In this document: one piece after another, positions 35,279 to 44,249 of the stretch
How the letters are laid out: every line of letters starts with the position of its first letter
How positions within the stretch are numbered: position 1 is the stretch's first letter
Assembly (NCBI RefSeq): GCF_005925325.1
Contig: NZ_SRMP01000007.1
Location: 144,685 to 208,684 of the forward strand
From: Pedobacter helvus
GTDB taxonomy: Bacteria > Bacteroidota > Bacteroidia > Sphingobacteriales > Sphingobacteriaceae
Length of the DNA: 64,000 nt
Direction: 5' to 3'
Program-made: the position numbers and the translations under genes
Notes under the pieces: generated by a model
Told to the model about the DNA's origin: nothing
The model's database searches: none
What the model saw: the letters and a program-made list of their open reading frames with translations, nothing else

Positions 35279-38200
35279 TGAGGAAACTGCTACTATTCGT
35301 AATTTTCTGCACGTTAACCTCTACATCTTTTGCACAACAAAAAATAGCTTTAAAAGATGCATTAGATCTAATTTCGAAAGGTAAAAACGTAAAATTCACG
35401 TATGAACATCAGCTGATAAAAAATATCAAAATCAACTTTGATGTTAATGAAATCCAAAACCATACAACGGAATATCTACTAGGTAAAATTCTTAAAAACA
35501 CTGGTATTACATGGAATGCGGTTGGAAAGAACTACTTTACAATTACTAAAATCAGAGAAAAGGAAGTTGCAAACCCCAACACCAGGAATGCCGTTTCAGA
35601 TGTTGCTGATGGCAATAATTTAGTTCCTCAACAAAACACAGCAAATAACTTTTTGAGCGTCAATCCTGCTAAAAAAATAACAATTGAGGGTTTTGTGAAA
35701 GAGCAAAAAACCGGTAAACCGATAGCTATGGCTACCGTACAGATGAAAGAGTTGGGTGTTAGCACTATGACTGATGAAAGAGGCCATTACATATTCAAAG
35801 ACCTGATAGCAGGCAAGGCGACTATCTCTGTCCAATTTTTAACCATGGTTGGTAAGGAGAAGGAACTTCATCTGACTGCCAACAATACATACCAAGCAAA
35901 TTTCGATCTCGATGAAAATATTTTGGCACTCAAGGAAGTTGAAGTAGTTGCCTCCGAAAGTAAATCTGGTGGCGCTACCGCTTCTATCATCTCACAAAAA
36001 GCGATAGAACATTTGCAAGCTACGAGTTTAGCAGATGTCTTACAATTACTTCCGGGAGGCCTGGCTACTAATCCAGACTTTTCTAATGTAAACAAAACTG
36101 CAATACGACAAATTAATGCCAATAACATGGGCAGCTTGGGTACAGCCGTGCTCATTAATGGCGCTCCGGTTTCTAACAATGCCAATTTGCAGGTGTTAAA
36201 TCCAGCGAGTTCTGGTGCTAACGCTTCGTTTTCGACAAGTACTGGCAGTGGAACAGATTTACGGCAGATTTCGGCAGATAATATTGAATCTATTGAGGTA
36301 GTTAGAGGTGTACCGTCGGTAGAGTATGGCGATTTAACCAATGGAGCAATCATTGTTAAAACCAAAGCCGGCCAAACTCCTTTTCAGTTGAAAGCAAGAG
36401 TTAATCCTACGTTAAATCAACTTTGGTTTGGCAAAGGATTTTCTTTGGGTAAAAAAGCAGGTAACCTCAATGCCGATATAGATTACACAAAATCGTTCTC
36501 CGATCAAAGATTTGCTTACGATGCTTACAACAGATTAACTGGAAGTTTACTGTATTCAAATACATTTTTCAAAGATAAACCTCTTTTTACTTCTACCAGT
36601 TTTTCTTACGCAATGAATTTGGATGAGTTGAAACAAGATCCAGACGATGCGCAAACACTAACAGAAAACAGAGCAAAAGACAATGCATTTCGTTTTACTT
36701 CTAACGGAAAATGGAACTTAAATCAAAAGTTTGTAAGGGTATTACAATATAACATCAGTGCCAATTATGCGGTACAAAAAGGTTATCAGCAAAGCTTAAT
36801 CAGCAATTACATCTACCCGATGTCGGATGCCATGAATGATACGACCAAAGTTGGTCAGTATGTGCCTAGCGAATATTTAAGCAAAGTATGGATAGAAGGA
36901 AAACCTTTCAACCTGTTTGCTAAAATCACCAATAGCTTTTATTTAAAATCTGGTGCTTTTAACCATCGTTTTCTAATGGGAGGAGAATGGCGGACCGATG
37001 CCAATTATGGCGATGGTAAAAGTTTCGACCAATCTAGACCTCCACGCTTGAGTGGCAACAACTCTATACGTCCATTTTCTTATCAGGATATTCCTGCTTT
37101 GAACCAGTTGGCCTTTTACGTAGAAGATCAGGTATCTGGAAAGCTATTTAATCGTGATTTACAGCTGCAATTGGGCTTAAGATACGATAACGTACAACCT
37201 ACACAGTTTCTAAAAAGCCAAATTGGAACTGTATTAGCACCTCGCATCAATATTGGTTATCAATTGACCGAAACCTTAACTATTAGAGGTGGATATGGAA
37301 TCACTGCCAAGGCGCCTACCCTACTTTACCTGTATCCTCAAGATGCTTATTTCGATTTGTTAAATTTCAATTATTACGCAACTAACCCAGCAGAAAGATT
37401 ATTGATAGTAACTACCAGAAGGTTTAAAAGCGATAACAGCGATCTTAAAATCGCCACAAATAACAAAGCCGAATTAGGTTTTGATTACACTCTTTTTGGC
37501 AGCAGGCAATTAAGGGTTACGTTTTACAAAGAACATATCAAAAATGGTTACGATTTTGGTTCTACCTTGCAAAGTTCTACTTTAATTCCAGTAACGAATT
37601 ATGTAGTAGCTTCTGCCCCCGCCGGCCAACCACCAACCGTTATACCTGGTAGCAGCTATAATTTCTTTGCGTCATACAATCAACCAACCAATAACGTCGA
37701 TACCAAAAACAAAGGCATTGAGTTTGATTTAGATTTAGGTCGTTTTGAGCCAATTAGAACCTCTTTTGTACTTAACGGAGCCTGGTTAAATACACAGACC
37801 ATTAACACTGGATATTATATTGTGAAACGTCAGAACTCTGGAGCCGAACCGTCTAAAGTTCCAATTTACGACAGTGGTAGAGGAACGGAAAATACCAGAG
37901 CCAGCAGTACTTTAAGAATTATCCATAACATCCCCCAAGCTAGATTAATTGTTACTTTGGCCGCACAAACCATTTGGACAGATCAAAATAAGTACCTAAG
38001 CTATCAATCTATTCCGATAGGATACGTACAAAACAGCGACGGCCATGTGGTTTGGTTAACGGAAGCGCAACGTAACAGTGCAACGATCATTAATGACAAT
38101 GAGCTAAATCTTAACATCGCACAAGAATATTATAAAACAGAAAAATGGAAACCACTTTGGCTGTTCAACCTAAGATTAACCAAAGAGATAGGTAGAGCAA

Positions 38201-38331
38201 TGAGTTTCTCTTTCTTTGCCAACAACGTTTTAATGGATCGTCCTTTAGAAGAAAGTAGCCGTTGGGCGGGGCAGTACAGTCGACGCAATCCAAGGCTCTT
38301 CTTCGGAACCGAAATCAGTATTAAATTTTAA
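35278..38331 (+). CDS. STN-domain TonB-dependent receptor/transducer
   Basis: A 1017-residue outer-membrane receptor. Signal peptide 1-19 (SFAQ), secretin/TonB short N-terminal (STN) domain (about 20-92) that contacts FecR, a low-complexity linker, carboxypeptidase-regulatory-like domain (about 133-212: ITIEGFVKEQKTGKPIAMAT), plug (about 218-360: LKEVEVVASESKSGG, VLQLLPGGLAT, ISADNIESIEVVRGVPSVEYGDLTNGAIIVKTKAG) and barrel ending FGTEISIKF. The plug is nearer siderophore-type transducers than SusC. Instead of SusD, the next gene is a DUF4876-like lipoprotein, 13 bases on. Binding of an unknown ligand would signal through FecR to a sigma factor. Confidence 0.92.
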   Translation: MRKLLLFVIFCTLTSTSFAQQKIALKDALDLISKGKNVKFTYEHQLIKNIKINFDVNEIQNHTTEYLLGKILKNTGITWNAVGKNYFTITKIREKEVANPNTRNAVSDVADGNNLVPQQNTANNFLSVNPAKKITIEGFVKEQKTGKPIAMATVQMKELGVSTMTDERGHYIFKDLIAGKATISVQFLTMVGKEKELHLTANNTYQANFDLDENILALKEVEVVASESKSGGATASIISQKAIEHLQATSLADVLQLLPGGLATNPDFSNVNKTAIRQINANNMGSLGTAVLINGAPVSNNANLQVLNPASSGANASFSTSTGSGTDLRQISADNIESIEVVRGVPSVEYGDLTNGAIIVKTKAGQTPFQLKARVNPTLNQLWFGKGFSLGKKAGNLNADIDYTKSFSDQRFAYDAYNRLTGSLLYSNTFFKDKPLFTSTSFSYAMNLDELKQDPDDAQTLTENRAKDNAFRFTSNGKWNLNQKFVRVLQYNISANYAVQKGYQQSLISNYIYPMSDAMNDTTKVGQYVPSEYLSKVWIEGKPFNLFAKITNSFYLKSGAFNHRFLMGGEWRTDANYGDGKSFDQSRPPRLSGNNSIRPFSYQDIPALNQLAFYVEDQVSGKLFNRDLQLQLGLRYDNVQPTQFLKSQIGTVLAPRINIGYQLTETLTIRGGYGITAKAPTLLYLYPQDAYFDLLNFNYYATNPAERLLIVTTRRFKSDNSDLKIATNNKAELGFDYTLFGSRQLRVTFYKEHIKNGYDFGSTLQSSTLIPVTNYVVASAPAGQPPTVIPGSSYNFFASYNQPTNNVDTKNKGIEFDLDLGRFEPIRTSFVLNGAWLNTQTINTGYYIVKRQNSGAEPSKVPIYDSGRGTENTRASSTLRIIHNIPQARLIVTLAAQTIWTDQNKYLSYQSIPIGYVQNSDGHVVWLTEAQRNSATIINDNELNLNIAQEYYKTEKWKPLWLFNLRLTKEIGRAMSFSFFANNVLMDRPLEESSRWAGQYSRRNPRLFFGTEISIKF

Positions 38332-38344
38332 ACCCTCATAAATT

Positions 38345-39553
38345 ATGAAAAAAACGAACAGTTACCTTTTGTTAATGCTCTCCATATTAGTAATCGGCAT
38401 ACAAGCCTGTAAAAAGACTGTTTCCGAAGTATCTACTGTAGACTATACTGTTACTGTTTCTTATCCCGATAGCTATGCACAAAGCAAAGCAGCAAATGCC
38501 AAAGTTACCTTAACCAACTCTACCACTAACAGTAAATTAAGTGTGAATACCAACACAGATGGTGTAGCTACATTTGCTCAATTGCTACCAGGCAATTATC
38601 AAGTAAGCGTAGAAAGAACATTAAATGCATCAGAAGCGGCTACCTTAACAGGAATTGAAACCGAAGCTTTCTTGAACGCATCTGCTACCAATCAATTAAT
38701 CACGGTGAATGGCAATTTGGATCTAAAATTAAGTGGCAGTGCTGTTGGCGGCTTAGTGTTCAAACAAATTTACTATTCGGGTTCTAGAACGCCTGCAAAC
38801 GGCATTTATCTTACAGATCAATTTTATGAAATCTATAACAACTCTACAGAAGTAATGTATGCTGATAGCCTTTACTTAGGCGAAAGTGGCGGAAGCGCAA
38901 AAACCTCTTCTACCACTGCAGTTTTTGGTTTCGATAAAAGTGCCGGCAATGTTTATCTGGTAAATGTTTGGATGATTCCCGGAAGCGGAAAATCGTACCC
39001 AATTCAACCAGGTAAATCAATTATAATTTCTAGCAATGCCATTAATCACAAATCAGACCCAGCTGGAAATGCAAATTCTGTAGACTTAGGTGCTGGAATT
39101 TCTGACTTTGAAGGTTATGTTGCCAGCACAAATAGAGATACAGACAATCCTGATGTTCCGAATATGGAACTAGTTCAATACGGTTTATCAACCTTTACTT
39201 GGAACACGCCAGTTTTTGGTCCCAGCATGGTGATTTTTAAATCGAAAAACGTAGCCAGCTATAGACAGTTAACCGAACCAGGCAGTACCAGCTCTAGATT
39301 ATATATGGAGGTACCAGGTTCAGTAATCATTGATGCCGTAGAAGCTAATGCCAATGCTACCGCTGCAACCCATAAACGTTTTCCTTCTGCTTTAGATGCA
39401 GGTTTCCAATATTGTTCTGGTACTTACGTAAAAGAAGCTATTGTGCGTAAAGTTCGCACTACCGTAAATGGCCGCAGAGTATTGCAAGATACCAACAACA
39501 GTACCGACGACTTTACAGTGACTACTAATATCTTGCCAAAAGGCTGGTTATAA
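38345..39553 (+). CDS. DUF4876-like surface lipoprotein
   Basis: A 402-residue lipoprotein: MKKTNSYLLLMLSILVIGIQAC gives a lipobox with Cys22. Residues about 32-115 look like an Ig/carboxypeptidase-regulatory fold (AKVTLTNSTTN, TDGVATFAQLLPGNYQVSVE). Residues about 130-330 contain FKQIYYSGSRTPANGIYLTD followed by QFYEIYNNST, a pattern reminiscent of lamin-tail-like domains, and LVQYGLSTFTWN. I match it by memory to DUF4876, a Bacteroidota family of unknown function found beside TonB receptors; this needs a profile search. By position it may be the surface partner of the receptor, as SusD is for SusC. That is inference. Confidence 0.72.
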   Translation: MKKTNSYLLLMLSILVIGIQACKKTVSEVSTVDYTVTVSYPDSYAQSKAANAKVTLTNSTTNSKLSVNTNTDGVATFAQLLPGNYQVSVERTLNASEAATLTGIETEAFLNASATNQLITVNGNLDLKLSGSAVGGLVFKQIYYSGSRTPANGIYLTDQFYEIYNNSTEVMYADSLYLGESGGSAKTSSTTAVFGFDKSAGNVYLVNVWMIPGSGKSYPIQPGKSIIISSNAINHKSDPAGNANSVDLGAGISDFEGYVASTNRDTDNPDVPNMELVQYGLSTFTWNTPVFGPSMVIFKSKNVASYRQLTEPGSTSSRLYMEVPGSVIIDAVEANANATAATHKRFPSALDAGFQYCSGTYVKEAIVRKVRTTVNGRRVLQDTNNSTDDFTVTTNILPKGWL

Positions 39554-39558
39554 TATAA

Positions 39559-41142
39559 ATGATGTCAATGAAAATTTGCCGTTTATTACTGATATGCTTT
39601 GCACTAAATTATTCTAGTCTAAGGGCACAAACAATGCCCTTAGATACTAGTGCAATACTTCCGAGTTACGCTATTTTACTTCCTTATCAAACTATTTGGA
39701 CAAATAGTGGCAATGCTGCTGGTTTAACTAAAGATAGTCTACTAATTTTTGGAAGCACCAGCCTACGCTATCAGCAGATCAACGGTAATTACAAATTAGC
39801 ACAACAAGCTCAGCGTAATCAGCAATTAAATTTCGAAACTGAAAGATATCTCCCATTAGGAAAATCATTGTTTTACGGGCGGTTTAGTTACACCCAACAA
39901 TGGGAAAAACAGATAAAGTTAAGCGATGTGTTAGATTCATACAGAGGCACACCTTACTTATGGGCAGATTCTATTGGCGGTAACTGGAAAAAACAGCTTT
40001 ATACATTAGAATTGAAAGCTAGCTCTCCCGCATTGCTCAATAAAAAAATACATTTGGGTTTAAGTGCAGATTTAAACGTGGCAACAGGCGCACGCCAAAA
40101 CGATCCTCGTCCACTGAGTACCAATAACCAGATTAAGGTTTCGCCAGCACTGCTATGGAATATTGCAAGTAAACATACTTTAGGCTTAAATGGAATTTAC
40201 GAACGTTACCGCGAAGACATTTCCATGGAAACCAAGAACGCAAACGTCAATCACCGTATCTATAGGTTTTTAGGAATGGGGCAAATGGAACTCCCTACCA
40301 CCTTCGTCACCTCCGCCTCTAGAGTTTACGAAGGCCAATGGCTGGGAGCAAATATCCAATATCATTTAAAAGCCAAAAACATAGACTGGTTAAGTAATTT
40401 GGGATATAAAAGTGGTGATGAAGAAGTAGCCGAAGGTAGTTCTATTCCTAGAAAATCGGGAACTTGGAAACAAACTTCGTATTCGTTCGCCTCACAGATA
40501 AACCTGAAAAATGAGAAGTATCAACATCGCTTTTCCATAGATTTAAGACGTTTGCAAGATACAGGTGTAGAGTTTCATGAAATATACAATGCCACCACCA
40601 AAACTTGGCAAACCATTTTAGAAGCAGATTTCTATATCGCCAATACCGATTATGCCCAGTTTACTTATACTTTCATCAAAAAGAAATCTGCATTAGATTT
40701 TAGTTGGTTAACTGAAGGCGGAGTTAACTATTTAGCCTCTGATAAAAACTATGTCATTCCAGTTTCCATCCAAGAAATAAGCAATGCCGAAATTTGGTTA
40801 AGGGGCTTAAAAAACCTTAAGCTAGGTGTAAATTCGCTACATATCGGCGCTAGGCTTGGTTATAGCAAAAACTTATCACAGTCGCTGCATTTTATTCCGA
40901 TCACCGCAGATAGAACACTCATTGCCAGAGAAGTTTTATATCCAGATCATGGTTATTTAAGTACAGACTTTTTCACGGCAAGTGCCAATCTTCAGTACAA
41001 TTTCAAGTTACCAAAAGCAAAGGATACACAATTCTTTGTCCGTTCAGCTTATACGCTACAACAAAACATCAACACACCAATTTACGGCTCTGCCGATGGA
41101 CAACGTCACTTTTTTAACGTTGGTTTAGGTGCTTTTTATTAA
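39559..41142 (+). CDS. DUF6850-like outer-membrane beta-barrel protein
   Basis: A 527-residue exported protein with signal peptide (about 1-24, SSLRAQ) and alternating hydrophobic/polar strands ending in an aromatic residue (HFFNVGLGAFY), typical of an outer-membrane barrel. Motifs such as GSTSLRYQQINGNYKLAQQA, YRGTPYLWADSIGGNWKKQ and YFSRLF-free barrel strands resemble the DUF6850 family, recognised from memory only. It starts 5 bases after the DUF4876-like gene and is 12 bases before the caspase-fold gene, so all five genes are one operon. It could be a channel or an export partner for the downstream protein; its function is unknown. Confidence 0.7.
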   Translation: MMSMKICRLLLICFALNYSSLRAQTMPLDTSAILPSYAILLPYQTIWTNSGNAAGLTKDSLLIFGSTSLRYQQINGNYKLAQQAQRNQQLNFETERYLPLGKSLFYGRFSYTQQWEKQIKLSDVLDSYRGTPYLWADSIGGNWKKQLYTLELKASSPALLNKKIHLGLSADLNVATGARQNDPRPLSTNNQIKVSPALLWNIASKHTLGLNGIYERYREDISMETKNANVNHRIYRFLGMGQMELPTTFVTSASRVYEGQWLGANIQYHLKAKNIDWLSNLGYKSGDEEVAEGSSIPRKSGTWKQTSYSFASQINLKNEKYQHRFSIDLRRLQDTGVEFHEIYNATTKTWQTILEADFYIANTDYAQFTYTFIKKKSALDFSWLTEGGVNYLASDKNYVIPVSIQEISNAEIWLRGLKNLKLGVNSLHIGARLGYSKNLSQSLHFIPITADRTLIAREVLYPDHGYLSTDFFTASANLQYNFKLPKAKDTQFFVRSAYTLQQNINTPIYGSADGQRHFFNVGLGAFY

Positions 41143-41154
41143 AAACAAAACAAC

Positions 41155-43395
41155 ATGAATAAGAATTTAAAAATCGGTTTTAGTTTAGCCTTGGCCACAT
41201 TGATCAGCATCAATACCAAAGCTCAAAAGATTGAAAATCCAATTAAAGCAAATACTGCCACTACTTTTGCTATAGTTGTAGATGCAAAAACCTACACACA
41301 GGCAAAAGCAGAAATTACAGCCTATAAAACAGCTCTAGAAAAACAGGGTTTGGGCACTTATATTGTATCTCACGATTGGAAAAAGCCTGAGGAAATTAAA
41401 ACTGTATTGCAAAAACTATACGGTCAAAAAATTAAATTGGAGGGAGCTGTTTTAGTAGGTGATATTCCTATTCCGATGATTATGAATGCACAACGTATTA
41501 CTTCTGTGTACAGACTAGACGAAACTAAAAATAGTTTTAAGGCAGCTGTGCCGTCTGATCGTTTTTACGATGATTTCTCTATGAAATTCGATTATCTACA
41601 ACAAGACAGCATTAGAACCGAGCAGTTTTACTACAGCTTATCTCCTACTACCGTTCCAGTTATCCATATGGATATTTATACTGCTCGTATCAGGCCTTCT
41701 TACGTAAAAGGTAAAACAAAGTATGAAGTGATTAAAGATTACCTGAAGAAAGTAGTAGCTGAAAAAAACGAACAGAATAAGCTTAATCATTTGATGGTTT
41801 ACAGTGGCATGGGCTACGGTTCGGAGTCGCTAACCCAATGGGCAAGCGAGCAAGTAACGCTGAAAGAGCAACTTCCTTTAGCATTTAAGCCAGGTGGATC
41901 AGCAAAGTTTATCAATTCTAGAATGCAAGGCGATCTTAAATCTGGATTATTGGCAGAAGTACAACGCCCAGATTTGGATTTGGCAATCTTTCACCAACAT
42001 GGTGATTCTGATATGCAACTGGTAAGCGGTTCACCAAATGTTTCATTTCCGCAACCATCTATCGAGAATGTCCGTAGATACCTGCGTAGTAAAATACAAA
42101 TGGCAAAACGTGATGGCAGAGATGTAGAAGATACAAAAAAACGCTTTCAAGCCACTTTAGGTGTTCCAATGGCGTGGATGGACGATGCTTTGGTTGATTC
42201 TGTGGTGAGATTAGATTCGCTATTTGAAGTGAACAGTAATATTTACATGGAAGATATCGACAAAATTACCCCAAATGCAAGAATGGTAATTTTAGATAAC
42301 TGCTATAACGGTTCGTTCCATAAAGACGAATACATGTCTGGACATTACATTTTTGGTAATGGAAAAACCATAGTAACCATGGCAAACTCTATTAATGTTT
42401 TACAAGATGTTTGGACTACCAACCTCATCGGCTTATTAAATCAAGGGGTGAGAGCAGGCAACTGGTTTAAGCAACAGGCATTTTTAGAAACACACTTGAT
42501 CGGTGATCCAACTTTTTCTTACAGCAGCAATGGCACTATCGATTATAACCAAGCAATGGTAAATTACGATGGAAATCATAACTTTTGGGCTGATTTGCTA
42601 AAATCTAATGATGCCGATTTACAGGCCTTAGCGCTTTACAAAATTGCTGAAACTAAGGGCACAGCTGCTAGCAAACTGTTAAAAGATACCTATTACAATA
42701 CAGATTTTGCGGCTACAAGAGCACAAGCTTTTACCATTTTGAGCCAGTTAAATACAGTAGATTTCGCTTCGCTAGTTAAAGATGCGGTAAATGATCCATA
42801 CGAATACATTCGCCGTAAGGCAGTAAATTTAATAGGAGATTTTGGTGGTGATGAATACGTACCGACATTGGTAAAATCTGCGATCGAAGATTGGGCATCA
42901 AAACGGGTAAGCTACAATTTAAGCAATACACTTTCTTTCATGAACAGCGAAACTGTTATTAAAGAACTACAAACCACCTTAAACAATCCAGATTATGGTA
43001 CTCGCAAAGCTGATATCCAAAAGCTGATTGACAGACAAAAAAACACTTTAGAAAAAGTGAAAAGAGACGGTGCTTTAATGAGTGATAAGAAGGCAGACGC
43101 TAAGAAAAGAAGTTTCAACATTGTCACTTTACGTACCTATAGCTATCACAAAGAAATTCCGGCAGCAATTAAAATTTTAACAGATAGTAGCGAAGACCAA
43201 GCATTAAGATTAACCGCAGCAGAAGCACTTGGATGGTTCATCTATTCATACGAAAAAGCAAATATCTTAACTGCTTTAGATAATGTAATTAACGATAATA
43301 AGACCTCAGAAAAATTAAGAAAAGAGGCGCAGCGTTCTAAATCATTTCTACTAGCGTACACGCCTAACACAGCTCAAAGCAATACGGCGAAATAA
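41155..43395 (+). CDS. predicted caspase-fold (gingipain/C25-like) peptidase with C-terminal HEAT-like repeats
   Basis: A 746-residue exported protein (signal peptide 1-23, NTKAQ). Residues about 35-460 look like a clan CD peptidase: a Rossmann-like strand FAIVVDAKTY, GAVLVGDIPIP, PSDRFYDDF, then LAIFHQHGDSD with candidate catalytic His282 and MVILDNCYNGSF with candidate Cys383, and THLIGDPTFSYS, matching the GDP-containing end of C25 domains. Residues about 475-740 are helical pairs typical of HEAT repeats (LQALALYKIAETKG, DPYEYIRRKAVNLIGDFG, QALRLTAAEALGWFI). No T9SS sorting domain and no lipobox are seen, so the periplasm is the default location. Substrate is unknown. It is the last gene before a strong terminator. 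Confidence 0.75.
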   Translation: MNKNLKIGFSLALATLISINTKAQKIENPIKANTATTFAIVVDAKTYTQAKAEITAYKTALEKQGLGTYIVSHDWKKPEEIKTVLQKLYGQKIKLEGAVLVGDIPIPMIMNAQRITSVYRLDETKNSFKAAVPSDRFYDDFSMKFDYLQQDSIRTEQFYYSLSPTTVPVIHMDIYTARIRPSYVKGKTKYEVIKDYLKKVVAEKNEQNKLNHLMVYSGMGYGSESLTQWASEQVTLKEQLPLAFKPGGSAKFINSRMQGDLKSGLLAEVQRPDLDLAIFHQHGDSDMQLVSGSPNVSFPQPSIENVRRYLRSKIQMAKRDGRDVEDTKKRFQATLGVPMAWMDDALVDSVVRLDSLFEVNSNIYMEDIDKITPNARMVILDNCYNGSFHKDEYMSGHYIFGNGKTIVTMANSINVLQDVWTTNLIGLLNQGVRAGNWFKQQAFLETHLIGDPTFSYSSNGTIDYNQAMVNYDGNHNFWADLLKSNDADLQALALYKIAETKGTAASKLLKDTYYNTDFAATRAQAFTILSQLNTVDFASLVKDAVNDPYEYIRRKAVNLIGDFGGDEYVPTLVKSAIEDWASKRVSYNLSNTLSFMNSETVIKELQTTLNNPDYGTRKADIQKLIDRQKNTLEKVKRDGALMSDKKADAKKRSFNIVTLRTYSYHKEIPAAIKILTDSSEDQALRLTAAEALGWFIYSYEKANILTALDNVINDNKTSEKLRKEAQRSKSFLLAYTPNTAQSNTAK

Positions 43396-43400
43396 TTTCT

Positions 43401-43446
43401 TTAAGGATGCTTGATGAACATACACCTCAAGCATCCTTAACTTTTA
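43401..43446 (+). terminator. intrinsic terminator of the FecR/TonB/caspase-fold operon
   Basis: TTAAGGATGCTTGA (43401-43414) and TCAAGCATCCTTAA (43427-43440) form a perfect 14-base stem with a 12-base loop, followed by CTTTTATT. It begins 5 bases after the stop of the caspase-fold gene and separates that operon from the sigma-factor gene. Confidence 0.85.
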
Positions 43447-43534
43447 TTGAGTTTTAACACTTTTCATTTCTCATTTTATTGAATAAGCTTTATAATTGCA
43501 TATTATTTATAATTAATCTAAATAAATATAAAGC

Positions 43535-44122
43535 ATGACTGCGCTTAGTGAAAATGAATTATGGGCTCATTTTAAAGATGGAGATAAAAAAGCTTTCGAG
43601 GCAATCTACCATCAACACTACAGCACGCTGATTAATTATGGATTAAGAATAAAACAAGATCATCATTTAGTTGAAGAAGCTATCCAAGATCTGTTTGTTA
43701 AACTTTGGCAGAACAGAGCAAACCTTAATTTACCTGCTAGCATAAAGCATTATCTTCTAAAATCTTTACGTAACCAAATCTATAACAAGTTAAGTGTTGC
43801 CCAAAAAGAGCTTTATGTTGGCGATGAAAACGATATACTCAAATTTGAATTTCATATTCCAAAAGACCATTCTGATTATGCTCAGCAATTAATGAAAAGA
43901 TTGATGGAAGATTTAACAGAACGACAAAAAGAAGCTGTCTACCTTTATTATCAAGAAGAACTCAGCTATCAAGAAATTGCCGACTTTCTTAAAATCAAGA
44001 TCGGTGGTACTTATAAATTGCTTTACCGTGCAGTAGATAAAATGAAGCATAATTTGAAGCACAAAAGTAAGGAGAACCAAACGGTGAATAATCCTGCTAT
44101 CAACCCGAAAACTTCATTGTAG
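43535..44122 (+). CDS. FecI-like ECF RNA polymerase sigma factor
   Basis: A 195-residue sigma-70 family member. Region 2 is seen at about 10-75 (FEAIYHQHYSTLINYGLRIK, VEEAIQDLFVKLWQNR), and region 4 at about 125-180 (LTERQKEAVYLYYQEELSYQ, EIADFLKIKIGGTYKLLYRA), the C-terminal HTH that binds the -35 element. It has no FecR after it; the next gene is alkaline phosphatase on the same strand. The FecR at 34247 lacks a sigma neighbour, so these two are the probable pair, split around the intervening operon. It has its own promoter region between the terminator at 43446 and 43535, but no exact consensus was found. Confidence 0.92.
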   Translation: MTALSENELWAHFKDGDKKAFEAIYHQHYSTLINYGLRIKQDHHLVEEAIQDLFVKLWQNRANLNLPASIKHYLLKSLRNQIYNKLSVAQKELYVGDENDILKFEFHIPKDHSDYAQQLMKRLMEDLTERQKEAVYLYYQEELSYQEIADFLKIKIGGTYKLLYRAVDKMKHNLKHKSKENQTVNNPAINPKTSL

Positions 44123-44249
44123 GAACACTGGCAATAAAATCAGACTTACCTCGCAAAAATTAAAACTCCGTCCCAGCGCTTGTTCAAAATTAATATTTAC
44201 GAAGTTCGGATTTAATATCCAATTAATATCTCAAGCCTAATTTTGGTGC

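Noticed and set aside
35868..36365. 165-codon minus-strand open frame inside the STN-TonB receptor
   Set aside because: Shadow frame over the conserved plug region; no independent evidence.
41155..43395. Caspase-HEAT protein as part of a known anti-phage system
   Set aside because: It has a signal peptide and sits with outer-membrane genes, so a cytoplasmic defence role is unlikely.
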